64,000 nucleotides of DNA, taken from assembly GCF_000819785.1 (NCBI RefSeq), contig NZ_CDBK01000052.1, positions 25,005 through 89,004 on the forward strand, written 5' to 3'. Shown piece after piece: positions 43,762-52,577 of the stretch. Source of the DNA: Aeromonas caviae. GTDB taxonomy: Bacteria; Pseudomonadota; Gammaproteobacteria; Enterobacterales; Aeromonadaceae. Numbering within the stretch: position 1 is the stretch's first letter; each line of letters begins with the position of its first letter. Both the position numbers and the translations under genes were made by a program. The notes beneath the pieces were generated by a model, which was given only the letters and a program-made list of their open reading frames with translations, was not told the origin of the DNA and made no database searches.

Positions 43762-45186
43762 ATGAACGACAACAACAAGAAGCACATTGCGGTGCTGGGC
43801 GCCGGCCCCGCCGGCCTGATGGCCGCCTGGCGCCTGCGCCAGGCCGGTTTTGCGGTCACCCTGTTCGAGCAGGAGCCGGTCGTGGGCGGCATGTGCGCCA
43901 CCCAGACCTTCAAGGGGCGCGACGGCGAGTATCGCTTCGACTACGGCGGCCACCGCTTCATCACCAAGAACCCCGAGCTGCTCGCCTTTATCGACGAGCT
44001 GATGGGGGACGACCTGCTCCACGCCGAGCGAAAGAGCGTCATCCGCTTTGGCGGGCGTACCTATGACTACCCCTTGAACCTGCCCAACCTGCTCAAGACG
44101 GCGCCGCTGGCCCTGATGGCCGGGGCGGTGAAGGATCTGCTGCTGTTGCCCTTTGCCAGGAAACCCACCGATTTTGCCAAGGCGAGTTTTGCCGAGTGGA
44201 TCCAGAGCCACTTCGGTCGCACCCTCTACCGCCAGTTCTTCGAGGGCTACACCGGCAAGTTGTGGGGCATCAACCCGGACAAGCTCTCCGCCGACTGGGC
44301 TGGCCAGCGCATCAGCCTGATCGATCTCAAAGACGTGGCGCGCCGCCTGCTGCCAAGGCGCAACGGCAGCATGTCGGTGCGCACCTATGCCCGCAAATAT
44401 CGTTATCCAAAGTATGGCTTTGGCCAGATCTTCACCACCCTGGGGGAGCGGCTGGTGACAGAGGGCGTCACACTCAAGACCGGCGCCACCATCACCCGTC
44501 TCGAGCAGGCCGATGGCCGCATTGAACGGGTGTATTGGAAACAAGATGACGTGGAGCAGAGCGAGCGCTTTGATCAGGTGATCTCCACCCTGCCGCTGCC
44601 GCTCACCTGCCAGCACCTGGGCTTGCCGTGCGATCTCCACTACCGGTCGCTTCGCTTCGTCAATATGCCCCTCAAACAGGAGAACCTGTCGGACAACACC
44701 TGGCAGTACCTCTCCGACCCCCATATTCTGGCGACCCGTCTGCAGGAGCCGCGCCGCCGCAGCCCCTTTATGGCGCCTCGGGGGCAAACATCCGTGATGC
44801 TGGAGATCCCCTGCAATCCGGGGGATGCCACCTGGCAGGCACCGCTCTCTGATCTGCGCGGTCGGGTTACCGCTGATCTGGCGAGCCTCGGCGTTGATAC
44901 CCAGAAGCTTGGCGATGAGACCTTCGAAGCCCGCAGCGAGTACGCCTACCCACTGATGGATCTCGGCTATCAGGCCCGCCGCAACGAAGCCATCAAGGCG
45001 CTGATGCCGATCACCAACCTCATCATGACCGGCCGTCAGGGGACATTCCGCTACATCTTCACCGACACCGCCATGGAGATGGGGATGATGGCCGCCGACA
45101 TGGTGATCGACGGGGTGGACAGACGTCACGCCATCTTCAATCATCGCAACGAAAATACCGTCATTGAAACCCAGAGCGTGGCGTGA
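43762..45186 (+). CDS. FAD-dependent amine-oxidase-like protein
   Basis: A 474-residue protein. The N-terminal Rossmann motif VLGAGPAGLMAAWRLRQAGF is followed by LFEQEPVVGGMCATQ and DYGGHRFITKNPELL, the dinucleotide- and substrate-side signatures of the flavin amine oxidase/UDP-galactopyranose mutase-like group. Later motifs: FFEGYTGKLWGINPDKLSAD (mutase-like) and the C-terminal GRQGTFRYIFTDTAMEMG FAD-binding end. No signal peptide, so cytoplasmic. It follows FTR1 by 75 bases that include a hairpin, so co-transcription is likely but not certain. The substrate is unknown; sugar nucleotide or amine are both possible. Confidence 0.75.
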   Translation: MNDNNKKHIAVLGAGPAGLMAAWRLRQAGFAVTLFEQEPVVGGMCATQTFKGRDGEYRFDYGGHRFITKNPELLAFIDELMGDDLLHAERKSVIRFGGRTYDYPLNLPNLLKTAPLALMAGAVKDLLLLPFARKPTDFAKASFAEWIQSHFGRTLYRQFFEGYTGKLWGINPDKLSADWAGQRISLIDLKDVARRLLPRRNGSMSVRTYARKYRYPKYGFGQIFTTLGERLVTEGVTLKTGATITRLEQADGRIERVYWKQDDVEQSERFDQVISTLPLPLTCQHLGLPCDLHYRSLRFVNMPLKQENLSDNTWQYLSDPHILATRLQEPRRRSPFMAPRGQTSVMLEIPCNPGDATWQAPLSDLRGRVTADLASLGVDTQKLGDETFEARSEYAYPLMDLGYQARRNEAIKALMPITNLIMTGRQGTFRYIFTDTAMEMGMMAADMVIDGVDRRHAIFNHRNENTVIETQSVA

Positions 45187-45281
45187 ACACGATGATTGGT
45201 GTTCAACAGGCAGACAGACGCCGCAACACCTTCAATCATCGCAACGAAAATACCGTGATCGAGACCCAGAGCGTGGCCTGA
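45131..45281. repeat. Tandem echo of the amine-oxidase-like gene 3' end
   Basis: The last about 22 codons of the gene (HAIFNHRNENTVIETQSVA and stop, to 45186) are repeated at about 45214-45281 (NTFNHRNENTVIETQSVA and stop). The copies differ mostly at third codon positions (GTC ATT GAA against GTG ATC GAG; GCG against GCC), so the second is a remnant of a related, separately evolved gene end rather than a fresh duplication. Confidence 0.8.
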
Positions 45282-45328
45282 GTGCCGCGCCATGGGCATA
45301 ACCTCTTGGCAAATGTAAGGAGAACAGG

Positions 45329-45889
45329 ATGACTATCCGCCCGGGTTTACTTGCCCTCACCCTGCTGCTGACCCTGAGCGGTCAGGCGCAGGCTTACTCC
45401 TACGCCGCCGCCGGCAAGGAGCCGCTGATCGATGCCCGCGAGGCACTGCTGGGCGCCGCCACTGATGGCAAGGATGCCAGTGCCACCTTGAGCGAGATTG
45501 CCGAGGAGCTGACCTATCTGGAAGAGCACCACCAGGTGGAGCTGCAAGCGCCACTGGCCGCCGCCATCAAGGCCAAAGACGCCGCCGCTACCGCCGCCCT
45601 GCTCAATCGCGCCTACAAGGCGGAGATCGAGCGCCGCCTCGAAGGGGCCAGCCAGAATCTTGGCGACTACCAGACCGCCAAGGTGCTGGTGGTCAAGAGC
45701 AAGCGCTTCCTCGATTTGATCCTCCCCTCCCTCAGTGAAGGGGAGCGCAAGGCCGCCGAACAGGCGCTGGCCAAGGTGCTGGACGCCATCGGCAACCCGG
45801 GAGTGTTCGGGGTGGGCGCCAAGCCCGCCGATGCCACTGCCTTCACCGAGGCCGAAAAAGCGCTGATGGCAGTGCTGGCACCGCTTTGA
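45329..45889 (+). CDS. Small exported helical protein of the FTR1 cluster
   Basis: A 186-residue protein with a clear signal peptide (MTIRPGLLALTLLLTLSGQA, cleavage after AQA), then an almost wholly helical, Ala/Glu-rich mature part. AAGGAGAACAGG precedes the ATG. I recognise no family. Helical periplasmic partners (EfeO-like, FTR1 N-terminal helical regions) accompany FTR1 permeases elsewhere, so a metal-delivery role is possible, but the usual metal-binding HxxxE motif is not evident. Confidence 0.65.
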   Translation: MTIRPGLLALTLLLTLSGQAQAYSYAAAGKEPLIDAREALLGAATDGKDASATLSEIAEELTYLEEHHQVELQAPLAAAIKAKDAAATAALLNRAYKAEIERRLEGASQNLGDYQTAKVLVVKSKRFLDLILPSLSEGERKAAEQALAKVLDAIGNPGVFGVGAKPADATAFTEAEKALMAVLAPL

Positions 45890-45928
45890 TGGCTACCCGC
45901 CAATCATTGCGCCATCTCACTGTGACTA

Positions 45929-45962
45929 GAGGTGGGTTTCGCTGCGCTCTACCCACCCTACG
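45929..45962. repeat. Palindromic intergenic repeat
   Basis: Inverted repeat GGTGGGT/ACCCACC around TTCGCTGCGCTCT, continuing ACCCACCCTACG. This type of GTAGGGTGGG...CCCACC element is dispersed in many proteobacterial genomes. Confidence 0.6.
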
Positions 45963-46000
45963 CACGGCCTACCGATAAATGCACCCGGACGCCGGTTTGC

Positions 46001-46040
46001 CCCCTTCTCCCCTTGCGGGAGAAGGGCTGGGGATGAGGGG
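46001..46040. repeat. REP-like element 1
   Basis: Stem CCCTTCTCCC-CTTGC-GGGAGAAGGG followed by CTGGGGATGAGGGG, the widespread REP-like pattern. It is close in form to element 2 at 56443-56477. It explains the spurious N-terminal extension in front of the following gene. Confidence 0.8.
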
Positions 46041-46047
46041 TAAGGTA

Positions 46048-47352
46048 ATGGCCCGGCGTTGGCCTTCCCCCTGCTCCACCACCATTTGGCTGCTCATTCT
46101 GCTGCAACTGGCCTGGCTTGGCTGGCTGCTGACCTTCCCCGTGGCGCTTGATTCCGACGATGCCCTGAACTTCGCCCACGGGGTGGTGCGCTTCAGCGTG
46201 CTGGAGTTCTCTCCCCACTTTCCAGGCTACCCCGCCTTTATCTGGCTGGCGCGGCTGATCAATCTGGCGGTGGACGAACCGGCCCGGGCGGTGCTGTGGA
46301 CAAGCCTCTTGGGGAGCTGTTTGCTGGCGCCGCTCGCCGCCTACCTCGCGGTCAGATTGTGGCAGCGGCCAAGCCTGCTGGCGCCGGTCTGGCTGCTGGT
46401 ATTGGCCCTGCCGCTCACCCCGACCCTAGCGCTCTCCGGACTCTCGGACGGGCCGGCGCTGGCCGCCTGGCTGGGCGCGCTGCTGGCCTTGCTGCATCGC
46501 AAAGCGGCCCTGGCAGGTCTCTTGCTCGGCCTTATGCTGGCGCTGCGTCCCTCCTACTTCGTGTTGGCCCTGCTGCCCCTTTGGCTGGGGATGGCACAGC
46601 AGGGCGCGCGCGTCAGATTTGTGCTCCCCATCGCGCTGGTGGGGCTAGCCTGCCTGCTGTTTGTCTGGCAGGCCGATGGCCGGGCCTATTTCAGCGAGGG
46701 GCGCCGCTTTACCGACGGCCACTTTACCCTCTGGGGCAACACGGCGGCGGCCCACGGGGATCGACTGCTGAGCTGGGCCAATACCTTCAACGATCAGCTC
46801 ACCCCGCTCTGGCCACTGTTGATGGGGGCCTTGCTGGTACTGCCACTCTGGAAGCGGTCAAAGGATCACAATCCAACCCCCTCCGTGCTCTGGCCTCTCT
46901 ACTGGCTCGTTCTGCTGCTGTGGACCCTGTTTGGCCAGAATCCGGACAATCCCCGCCATCTTGCGCCCATCACCCTGCTCGGCCTCGTGCTGCTGGCAGG
47001 CTGGCTGCCACGCCGAGGAGTTGGGCTGGTCGCGTTGGCCGGATTGCTGCTGCTCGCGGTGACCCTCACCCCAGCCCGTCCATCCGCCATGGTGCAGGCG
47101 GCCAGGGTCGCCGAAAAAAACTGCCCGGCGCTGGTGACCCAGTGGGGAGTGAGGCTGCTTAGGGAAACCACAACCCTGCCTGTCACCGACGGCTGGTACC
47201 GGGGGGATGCCGCCCTTGCGCTCACCCAGGGGGCCTGCCGCCTCAGCCGCCGCCCCCTGGGGGCAGAGGCGCTACCAGGCCCTTATGACACCCTCTGGTT
47301 TGCCCCCCGCTTTCACGCCGAACCCGGCCTCTGGCTCGCCCTGCCCCGCTGA
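46048..47352 (+). CDS. Polytopic membrane protein, glycosyltransferase-like (GT-C type)
   Basis: About 434 residues with ten or more transmembrane helices. Just after the first helix comes FPVALDSDDALNFAHGVVRF, an acidic first periplasmic loop of the sort that carries the catalytic Asp in GT-C (ArnT/PMT-like) glycosyltransferases, followed by HFPGYPAFIWLARL. I place the start at 46048, after the REP element. The upstream in-frame codons encode REP sequence and have no other support. Substrate unknown. Followed after 69 bases by another large membrane protein. Confidence 0.6.
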   Translation: MARRWPSPCSTTIWLLILLQLAWLGWLLTFPVALDSDDALNFAHGVVRFSVLEFSPHFPGYPAFIWLARLINLAVDEPARAVLWTSLLGSCLLAPLAAYLAVRLWQRPSLLAPVWLLVLALPLTPTLALSGLSDGPALAAWLGALLALLHRKAALAGLLLGLMLALRPSYFVLALLPLWLGMAQQGARVRFVLPIALVGLACLLFVWQADGRAYFSEGRRFTDGHFTLWGNTAAAHGDRLLSWANTFNDQLTPLWPLLMGALLVLPLWKRSKDHNPTPSVLWPLYWLVLLLWTLFGQNPDNPRHLAPITLLGLVLLAGWLPRRGVGLVALAGLLLLAVTLTPARPSAMVQAARVAEKNCPALVTQWGVRLLRETTTLPVTDGWYRGDAALALTQGACRLSRRPLGAEALPGPYDTLWFAPRFHAEPGLWLALPR

Positions 47353-47421
47353 ACCGGGCACTGGCGAGGGTATCGCACGACTCGTCTACACTCACAGCCG
47401 GGTCTGTCAGGAACCAGTGCA

Positions 47422-49110
47422 ATGGAAAGAAACACGAGCGGAACCGGGGAGGGGATACGGGTCGCGCTGGCCCTGTTGCTGGCCTGCGCCCTGCTGATGC
47501 TGCCGCTCTGGTGGCAGGGGGGCAGCCAGGGACACGATCTGTTTCATCACCTGCTCTCCGGCCACTACTTTGCCCGCCAGCTCTGGCAGGGGGAACTCTA
47601 TCCCCGCTGGCTGATGGCCATGAACGGCGGCTTCGGCAGCCCCACCTTCTTCTTCTATCCCCCGCTCCCCTACTACGTCAGCGCCCTCTTTGCCGGGCCC
47701 GGTGCCCACCCCCAGCAAGCCATCTACCCTTTGCTTGGCAGCGCCACCCTGGCCCTGCTGCTCTCCGGGGTGTTTGCCTATCTGTGGCTGCGTGCCACCA
47801 CGCCCCCTGGCCGGGCCCTGGCCGCCAGCCTGCTCTATCTGGCGCTGCCCTATCATGTCGCCATGGATCTCTATGCCCGCTTCGCCCTGGCGGAGTTCTG
47901 GGCCTTCGCCTGGGCTCCCCTTATCCTGCTGGGGCAGGATCTCGCCCACCGCGGACGACCTCAGGGGTTGCCCCTGCTGATCCTGGGGCTGGCGCTGCTG
48001 GCCTTCTCCCACCTCCCCAGCCTCTTGCTCATGATGGGGCTGGTCACCTTGCGCGCCTTCTGGTTCGCCAGACGCACCCGCACTCTGACACCCTGCTGGC
48101 AAGCCCTCGGCGCCCAGGGGATGGGGCTTTGCATGGCAGCCGCCCTGCTGCTGCCCGCCCTGGCGGATCAGGGGGCCATCTCCATGGAGCTGATGCGCGG
48201 CGGCATGTTCGACTACAGGCGCAACTTTCTCGACCGCCTGCCCAGCGCCTGGGAGGACTGGCGTTTTCGCGGTCACCTGGCGTGGCAGAGCATGCTGACC
48301 CTGGTCCTGCTGCTCATCGCCTGGGCCGCCGCCCGGGAGCCGCGCCACCCCGAGCTGCTGTGCTGGGGGGCGATCGGCGTCGTCGCCTTCCTGATGATGC
48401 TGCCCCCGAGCCAGCCTCTCTGGAGCCTGCTTCCCCCCTTGCAGCGGGTGCAGTTTCCCTGGCGGCTCAACCTGGTGCTCGCCCTTGCCACGGTCGCCGT
48501 GGTGGCGCTCGGCGCCCAGCCCCATCGTCTCTGGCAGGGGCTCTGGTGGGGAGTATTTCTGCTGACCCTCCTCTCCACCCTGGCCTATGTGCGTCACGCC
48601 CCCCTCACCCAGGCCCCCGAACGGGAAGCCATGGCATTCGAGTTCGACAGCAAGCGCAGTGCCCGGGAATACAGGCCAAGGCAGGTGCCGGGGGGCATGT
48701 TCGCCCCGACTCTGCTCGCCTGGAAGGAGGAATTCCAGCCGCCCGTCAGCGCCGAACCCCCAGGCGCAAGCTGGAGCCTGACCCGCTGGCAACCCCGCGC
48801 CCTGGCGCTGGAGGTCAAGGCCCGGGTGCCGACCCGGCTGGTCCTGCACCAATACCATTACCCCGGCTGGGAGGCCCGCCTCGACGGGCACCTGGCGCTG
48901 ACGGTGAGCGCCAATCGCCAGGGGTTGATGCAACTCTGGGTTCCGGCGGGCCACCACAGCCTCACCCTGACCCTGGCGGCACGCTGGCCGGAGCGCACCG
49001 GCAATGCCCTCTCCCTGCTCGGATGGCTTGCCTGGCTCTGGCTGCTCTGGCGCCACACCCGACAAAAGGGTATCGGGCAGGATGCACCTGATCGCGCCCG
49101 CCAAAACTGA
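47422..49110 (+). CDS. Polytopic membrane protein, PTPS-related/YfhO-like
   Basis: A 562-residue protein with about 12 transmembrane helices and a C-terminal periplasmic beta domain (about 440-530, WSLTRWQPRALALEVKARVP then HQYHYPGWEARLDGHLAL). The N-terminal GSQGHDLFHHLLSGHYFARQ, then LYPRWLMAMNGGFGSPTFFF is the hallmark of the family annotated 6-pyruvoyl-tetrahydropterin synthase-related membrane proteins, which look like GT-C glycosyltransferases. It probably works with the preceding membrane protein in transferring sugars to an envelope polymer (inference). Confidence 0.7.
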   Translation: MERNTSGTGEGIRVALALLLACALLMLPLWWQGGSQGHDLFHHLLSGHYFARQLWQGELYPRWLMAMNGGFGSPTFFFYPPLPYYVSALFAGPGAHPQQAIYPLLGSATLALLLSGVFAYLWLRATTPPGRALAASLLYLALPYHVAMDLYARFALAEFWAFAWAPLILLGQDLAHRGRPQGLPLLILGLALLAFSHLPSLLLMMGLVTLRAFWFARRTRTLTPCWQALGAQGMGLCMAAALLLPALADQGAISMELMRGGMFDYRRNFLDRLPSAWEDWRFRGHLAWQSMLTLVLLLIAWAAAREPRHPELLCWGAIGVVAFLMMLPPSQPLWSLLPPLQRVQFPWRLNLVLALATVAVVALGAQPHRLWQGLWWGVFLLTLLSTLAYVRHAPLTQAPEREAMAFEFDSKRSAREYRPRQVPGGMFAPTLLAWKEEFQPPVSAEPPGASWSLTRWQPRALALEVKARVPTRLVLHQYHYPGWEARLDGHLALTVSANRQGLMQLWVPAGHHSLTLTLAARWPERTGNALSLLGWLAWLWLLWRHTRQKGIGQDAPDRARQN

Positions 49111-49162
49111 TAGACTCAACACCTGCCTCTTAACCCGGCCCAGCCCACGACTCGGATACCCT

Positions 49163-50359
49163 ATGCCCCAAGCCAGCTCCCTCTCCCCCCGTTTCCTCTT
49201 CATCCTGCTCGGTGCCCTGGCGGGCCTGACTCCGCTCGCGGTGGACATGTATCTGCCCGCCATTCCCGCCATCGCCCGGGATCTGGCTACCAGCATCGAC
49301 GGCGCCCAGCTCACCATCAGCGCCTTCCTGGGGGGCTTTGCCATCGGCCAGCTCTTTTACGGGCCGCTCGCCGACAGCTTCGGCAGAAAGCCGGTGATCC
49401 TGGCGGGCCTGACGATGTTTGCCGTGGCCTCCGTGGGCTGCGCCATGGCGGACTCCCTGCCTGAGCTCCTCGCCTGGCGCATGTTGCAGGCCGCAGGGGG
49501 CGCCGCGGGTTCCGTGGTGGTCAACGCCCTGCTGCGCGACCTGTTCGAGAAGGATGCGTTTTCCCGCGCCATGTCCTTCGTCATCCTGGTGATGACCCTC
49601 GCCCCCCTGGTGGCCCCCGTGGTGGGGGGGTATATCAGCGCTCACAGCGACTGGCGGGTGATCTTCTGGCTGCTGGTGGCCATCAGCCTGCTCATCTGCC
49701 TGGTGATGCAGTGGAAGATTGAGGAGACCCTCAAACCCGAGCACAAGCAGCCCCTCAAGCTCGGGCAGGTGCTTCGCAACTACTGGGGAGTGCTCTCCCA
49801 CCGTGGTGCCATGGGCTATGTGCTGTGCGGCGCCCTGTCGAGCTCAGGCATGTTCGCCTTCCTGAGCGCCTCCCCCTATGTCTACATCGAGTATTTCAAG
49901 GTGCCGACCGAGCACTACGGCTGGCTTTTTGGCCTCAATATCCTGCTGATGATGGTGGTCACCTTCGCCAACAGCCGGCTGGTGAAAGGGGTGGGTGCCG
50001 AGCGCATGCTGCGATACGGCCTGACCGTGCTGCCGCTCGCCGGGGCCCTGCTCATCTACAACGCCTGGAGCCAGACTGGCGGCCTGTGGGGCATCGTCAT
50101 CCCCGTCGTGCTCTTCGTCGGCCACATCAGCCTGGTGGGGGCCAACGCCATGACCGGCCTGATGGGCCACTTCCCCCAGTCCGCAGGCACCGCCTCGGCA
50201 CTGGCGGGCACCCTGCGCTTTGGCCTTGGGGCCCTGGTTGGGGTGCTGGTCAACCTCAATCCCCCCGAATCGCCGCTCCCCATGGCCATCGCCATCGCCG
50301 GTTGCGGCCTGGGGTCGGCCCTCAGTTACTGGCTGCTGAGCGGCAAGCGCGTCCCCTGA
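49163..50359 (+). CDS. bcr: Bcr/CflA-family multidrug efflux transporter
   Basis: A 398-residue major-facilitator protein with 12 transmembrane helices. The start MPQASSLSPRFLFILLGALA leads to TPLAVDMYLPAIPAIARDL, a Bcr/CflA signature, and the MFS loop motif GPLADSFGRKPVILAG follows helix 2. Drug:proton antiporter subfamily; in Escherichia coli Bcr exports bicyclomycin and others. Start at 49163 gives the usual N-terminus, since the longer upstream frame runs inside the preceding gene. Confidence 0.88.
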   Translation: MPQASSLSPRFLFILLGALAGLTPLAVDMYLPAIPAIARDLATSIDGAQLTISAFLGGFAIGQLFYGPLADSFGRKPVILAGLTMFAVASVGCAMADSLPELLAWRMLQAAGGAAGSVVVNALLRDLFEKDAFSRAMSFVILVMTLAPLVAPVVGGYISAHSDWRVIFWLLVAISLLICLVMQWKIEETLKPEHKQPLKLGQVLRNYWGVLSHRGAMGYVLCGALSSSGMFAFLSASPYVYIEYFKVPTEHYGWLFGLNILLMMVVTFANSRLVKGVGAERMLRYGLTVLPLAGALLIYNAWSQTGGLWGIVIPVVLFVGHISLVGANAMTGLMGHFPQSAGTASALAGTLRFGLGALVGVLVNLNPPESPLPMAIAIAGCGLGSALSYWLLSGKRVP

Positions 50360-50371
50360 TGCCCTGCTATG

Positions 50372-50401
50372 AAAAAGCCCTGTCCATAGACAGGGCTTTT
50401 T
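50372..50401. terminator. Bidirectional terminator between convergent genes
   Basis: Stem AAAAAGCCCTGTC/GACAGGGCTTTTT with loop CATA, flanked by A and T runs, between the Bcr-like gene and the convergent PNPOx-fold gene. Confidence 0.88.
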
Positions 50402-50418
50402 GCATCGGGGCGCAGGCC

Positions 50419-50985
50419 TCAGTCATCTGCCTGCAACCCGCTACGAACCAGGATCTCGCTCTCCAGCCCATCCAGGCTTAGCTGGTTCTTCTTGCGCCAG
50501 TAGGCCTCAATCCCCTCCCGGCCCTGACGGGTCGACCAGTTGGCAAGATCCTCCCTGTCTCCCTGATAGTCAAACAGAGGCACCGACATGCCGCACGACG
50601 TCTGAACCCGTTCAATGTCCAGCAGGAAGATCTGGCGAGCCGCGACGCTTGGGGGGAACAGCGCCAGCAACGACGGCCACTGCGGATCAGTGCGGTGCAG
50701 CACCCGTGCCTGGCCATAGGCCCGCAGAATAAGCGGCGCCCCCTCGAAGGCGCAGAACATCACCGTCATGCGCGGCTGTTGCAGCACCTGGGCTGCGGAC
50801 TCGTTGCCGCTGCCGGTCAGGTTGAGCCAGGCCAGGGTGTGGGCATCGAGGACGCGCAGCGAATCCCCGCCCTTGGGGGAGAGATTGACCGATCCCTTCG
50901 CGGCTGCCGTGCCGACGAAGAAGATCTTCTGCCCCTCGATAAAGGTGACATGGCGCGGCAAAAGCGCCTCGAACAGTTGTCCCAT
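50419..50985 (-). CDS. Pyridoxamine 5'-phosphate oxidase-fold protein
   Basis: A 188-residue protein with a split-barrel FMN-binding fold. Features: FIEGQKIFFVGTAAAKGSVN and LSPKGGDSLRVLD near the N-terminus, the typical PNPOx-like strand pattern, then MFCAFEGAPLILRAYGQARV. The C-terminal RVQTSCGMSVPLFDYQGDRE matches a subgroup of uncharacterised PNPOx-like proteins. Cofactor (FMN) and substrate are not established. It is convergent with the Bcr-like gene and 33 bases ahead of nhaD on the same strand. Confidence 0.8.
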   Translation of the reverse strand: MGQLFEALLPRHVTFIEGQKIFFVGTAAAKGSVNLSPKGGDSLRVLDAHTLAWLNLTGSGNESAAQVLQQPRMTVMFCAFEGAPLILRAYGQARVLHRTDPQWPSLLALFPPSVAARQIFLLDIERVQTSCGMSVPLFDYQGDREDLANWSTRQGREGIEAYWRKKNQLSLDGLESEILVRSGLQADD

Positions 50986-51018
50986 CCTGCCTCTCCCTGG
51001 TGCCTGGAACCGGGTTGC

Positions 51019-52443
51019 CTAAAACAGGGCGCTGTTGAGCCACAGGTGCGCCCCTATGCCGACCATATAGCCAAGCAAAATGGCAGGCAACCACTTGAGG
51101 TGCCCGACGAAGGTATACATGCCCCTGGCCTGCCCCATCAGGGCCACCCCGGCGGCGGAGCCGACCGAAAGCAGACTGCCCCCCACCCCGGTGGTCAATG
51201 TCACCAGCAGCCACTGCCCCGTGCTCATCTGCGGCTCCATGGAGAGCACGGCGAACATCACCGGAATGTTGTCGATCAGGGCGGAAAGCAGGCCGATGGC
51301 GACGTTGGCCAGGGTCGGATCGCCACCGTCATAGAGGAAATGGGAGGCAAGCGCCAGATACCCCATAAACCCGAGGCCGCCGACGCACATCACCACCCCG
51401 TAGAAGAAGAGCAGGGTGTCCCACTCCGCCTTGGCAATCTTGTTGAACACATCGAACGGCACCACCGAGCCCAGACGCAGCAGCCTGGCCTCGTCCCCGG
51501 TGCGCTCATACAGCACCCGTGCCCGGGCCAGGGTGACGGGCTGGGTCTTTCGCAGATAGAAACTGAAAAATTGCAGGTAGCCCAGCCCCATCATCATGCC
51601 GAGCACGGGGGGCAGCCCCAGGAAGTGATGGCAGGCGACGGCGGTCACTATGGTGAGCACAAAGAGCAACACGATGACAACGGCGCCGCGCCTTGGCACC
51701 ACCATCTCGCCCGGCATGGCGGGCACCAGACGGGGCACCATCAGGCTCATCAGGGTAGCCGGCACCAGGAAGTTGAGCAGGGCGGGGATGAAGAGCAGCA
51801 AGAACTGCTGGAACGGCACCTTGCCCGCCTGCCACACCATCAGGGTGGTGATGTCGCCAAAGGGGCTGAAGGCGCCGCCCGCATTGGCTGCCACGACGAT
51901 GTTGATGCAGGCCAGGTTGATGAAGCGGCGCTCCCCGTTGGCCACGTTGAGGACCACTGAGCACATCAGCAGCGCCGTGGTGAGGTTGTCCACCACGGGG
52001 GAGATGAAAAAGGCGAGAAAACCGGTGAGCCAGAAGAGCGTGCGCAGGCTGAAGCCCGCCTGCACCAGACGTACCCGCAGCACGGCGAACAGCAGCCTGT
52101 CCTCCATGGCGTTCACATAGGTCATGGCCACCAGCAAGAAGAGCATCAGCTCGGCATACTCCAGCAGGTTGTGCCGAAAACCGGCCTGAACCAGCTCGCT
52201 GTGCCCCTGCCCCGTATAGACCAGGCCGATGGCTATCCAGATGATGCCGGCGGCCACCAGCACCGGCTTGGATTTTCGCAGCTTCAGGTACTCCTCGGCC
52301 ATCACCAGGGCGTAAGCCAGGGCGAAGATGGCGAGGGCGAAGAGCCCGACCCCGCTGTGGGTCAGATCGAGGGGGCCGTTGCCCGCAGCGGCGGGGGCAC
52401 TGAGCAGGGCCGCCCCGGGCACGAGGCGAAGGAGTCCAGACAT
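51019..52443 (-). CDS. nhaD: Na+/H+ antiporter NhaD
   Basis: A 474-residue ion-transporter-superfamily antiporter with about 12 helices, the length of Vibrio NhaD. Characteristic segments: FFISPVVDNLTTALLMCSVV, then CINIVVAANAGGAFSPFGDI and TTLMVWQAGKV, and near the end ALIDNIPVMFAVLSM followed by GVGGSLLSVGSAAGVALMG. The buried Asp residues of the two half-sites (PVVDNLTT and LIDNIPV) are intact. Start ATG 52443 has AGGAG about 10 bases upstream. Exports Na+ (or Li+) in exchange for H+ at alkaline pH. Confidence 0.92.
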   Translation of the reverse strand: MSGLLRLVPGAALLSAPAAAGNGPLDLTHSGVGLFALAIFALAYALVMAEEYLKLRKSKPVLVAAGIIWIAIGLVYTGQGHSELVQAGFRHNLLEYAELMLFLLVAMTYVNAMEDRLLFAVLRVRLVQAGFSLRTLFWLTGFLAFFISPVVDNLTTALLMCSVVLNVANGERRFINLACINIVVAANAGGAFSPFGDITTLMVWQAGKVPFQQFLLLFIPALLNFLVPATLMSLMVPRLVPAMPGEMVVPRRGAVVIVLLFVLTIVTAVACHHFLGLPPVLGMMMGLGYLQFFSFYLRKTQPVTLARARVLYERTGDEARLLRLGSVVPFDVFNKIAKAEWDTLLFFYGVVMCVGGLGFMGYLALASHFLYDGGDPTLANVAIGLLSALIDNIPVMFAVLSMEPQMSTGQWLLVTLTTGVGGSLLSVGSAAGVALMGQARGMYTFVGHLKWLPAILLGYMVGIGAHLWLNSALF

Positions 52444-52555
52444 GGCGGCATCTCCTGGCAGGCGTCTGGCATTGAGGCTAGCAGCGCAAAGGGAAGCCGC
52501 CTCTTTGTCATCCTGATGAGCGGCCCGCCGCGGGCTCTCAGGCAAACATGAGCGA

Positions 52556-52571
52556 GGCCCGTTGCCGGGCC
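52556..52571. terminator. Short hairpin downstream of the DUF4357 gene
   Basis: GGCCCG-TTGC-CGGGCC, 6-bp stem, 7 bases beyond the stop codon. It lacks a convincing T-run, so a weak candidate. Confidence 0.35.
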
Positions 52572-52577
52572 CCGTCA

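Noticed and set aside
45979..46047. N-terminal extension (MHPDAGLPPSPLAG...) of the GT-C-like membrane protein
   Set aside because: These codons are the REP-like element and have no ribosome-binding site. The start at 46048 puts the first helix at the N-terminus.
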